Program-made: the position numbers and the translations under genes | In this document: one piece after another, positions 32,549 to 32,960 of the stretch | Numbering within the stretch: position 1 is the stretch's first letter | Layout: each line of letters opens with the position of its first letter | The notes under the pieces: generated by a model | What the model saw: only the letters and a program-made list of their open reading frames with translations | The model's database searches: none | What the model was told of the DNA's origin: nothing | Source: Nocardia otitidiscaviarum NBRC 14405 | GTDB lineage: Bacteria; Actinomycetota; Actinomycetes; Mycobacteriales; Mycobacteriaceae | NCBI RefSeq assembly: GCF_000308635.1 | Contig: NZ_BAGD01000121.1 | Span: 1-32,960 of the forward strand | Length of the DNA stretch: 32,960 nucleotides | Direction of reading: 5' to 3'

Positions 32549-32923
32549 TCATTCGGCGGGGCGGGTTTTGATGGCGTCGCGGGAGATGAACACGTTGTAG
32601 GTGCCCGGGGTGGCGATGACGGCGTTGCCGTAGGCCGAGCGGACGAACGGGTCGGTGTACCAGCTCTGGGACTTCATATCGTCGAAGAAGTCGCCGTCGC
32701 CGCCATTGAGGAAGATGTGGTTCTGCTTGGTGGCGACGCCGTCGAGTCGCTGGCCGTAGAGCCGGGTGACCTTGTAGCCGGAGTTGAAGCCGAGTGCGTT
32801 GACCCACGGCTCGAGCTCGACGATATTGGCCTGCAACACCCAGAGGTCGCCCTCCACCTGGTAGTTCAGCCGCTGATCCTCGTGCCCCTCATCGCCGTAG
32901 AGGGTGAGCTCCACATTCATCAT
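32549..32923 (-). CDS. Small protein of unknown family
   Basis: 124 aa (start ATG 32923, or ATG 32920), SD GGAGG 5 nt upstream. Soluble, acidic; alternating strand-like segments (VELTLYG, LNYQVEGDLWVLQANIVELE, YKVTRLYGQRLDG, FLNGGDGDFFDD, GTYNVFISRDA). No signal peptide, membrane helix or catalytic motif I recognise. Convergent with xthA with a 19-bp gap. I do not assign a function. Confidence 0.7.
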   Translation of the reverse strand: MMNVELTLYGDEGHEDQRLNYQVEGDLWVLQANIVELEPWVNALGFNSGYKVTRLYGQRLDGVATKQNHIFLNGGDGDFFDDMKSQSWYTDPFVRSAYGNAVIATPGTYNVFISRDAIKTRPAE

Positions 32924-32960
32924 GTGCTCCTCCCCCGCCACCGGCGTGGCGACGATATGC

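Overview
The window is high-GC actinobacterial chromosome, most likely from Nocardia or a close relative in the Mycobacteriales. I infer this from the GC bias in third codon positions, an Hsp65-type GroEL ending in GGMGGMDF behind two CIRCE operators, and a gene set I know from the Mycobacterium tuberculosis Rv0427c-Rv0440 neighbourhood: xthA, GNAT, def, DUF3263, LytR_C protein, sodC, YbdK-like ligase, CDC48-like AAA ATPase, pssA, psd and groEL2. Genus is an inference; no rRNA or tRNA gene is present.

Layout. 1-344: no convincing gene, but a palindrome-rich stretch at 269-318. 345-2681 (minus): a baeRF-family release-factor-like protein and an extended-SDR epimerase. 2833-4692: groL with a strong terminator behind it and two tandem CIRCE elements in front. 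4694-6282: glyA with a ZTP (pfl) riboswitch leader. 6312-7094: a ClpC2-like Clp N-domain/HTH protein whose apparently leaderless promoter is covered by two identical-arm palindromes. 7221-9288: an ECF41 sigma factor and its oxidoreductase partner. 9373-10905: a small lipoprotein and an AraC regulator. 11201-14709: a tightly packed three-gene signalling unit, made of a response regulator fused to a thioredoxin-reductase-like flavoprotein, a cNMP-binding-domain histidine kinase, and a ZnF-UBP protein. 14762-16376: a candidate small ORF, an SRPBCC protein and a SIMPL lipoprotein. 16397-17907: a divergent FabH-like synthase and a GlsB/YeaQ membrane protein. 18122-19737: psd-pssA (phosphatidylethanolamine synthesis). 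19801-21636: an MFS exporter and an ArsR-like regulator, divergent across two palindromes. 21749-23950: CDC48-like AAA ATPase. 24084-26737: two convergent membrane proteins whose 3' ends overlap by 79 bp. 26950-28792: sodC and a YbdK-type ligase. 28909-29927: LytR_C protein and DUF3263 protein. 30139-32529: def, GNAT, xthA. 32549-32923: an unrecognised small protein.

How the parts work together. Much of the window concerns protein quality and stress: GroEL, ClpC2-like protein, AAA ATPase, deformylase, SodC, ECF41 sigma and a redox-flavoured two-component unit. A second theme is the envelope: Psd/PssA, PAP2, FabH-like synthase and LytR_C protein. The most interesting pieces are the REC/TrxR-like, cNMP-kinase and ZnF-UBP operon, which I do not recognise as a characterised pathway, and the self-contained clpC2-like locus with paired operators. 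Several genes (def, the LytR_C protein, the SIMPL lipoprotein, clpC2) show a TAnnnT -10 hexamer 6-7 nt before the start codon and no Shine-Dalgarno sequence, suggesting leaderless mRNAs.
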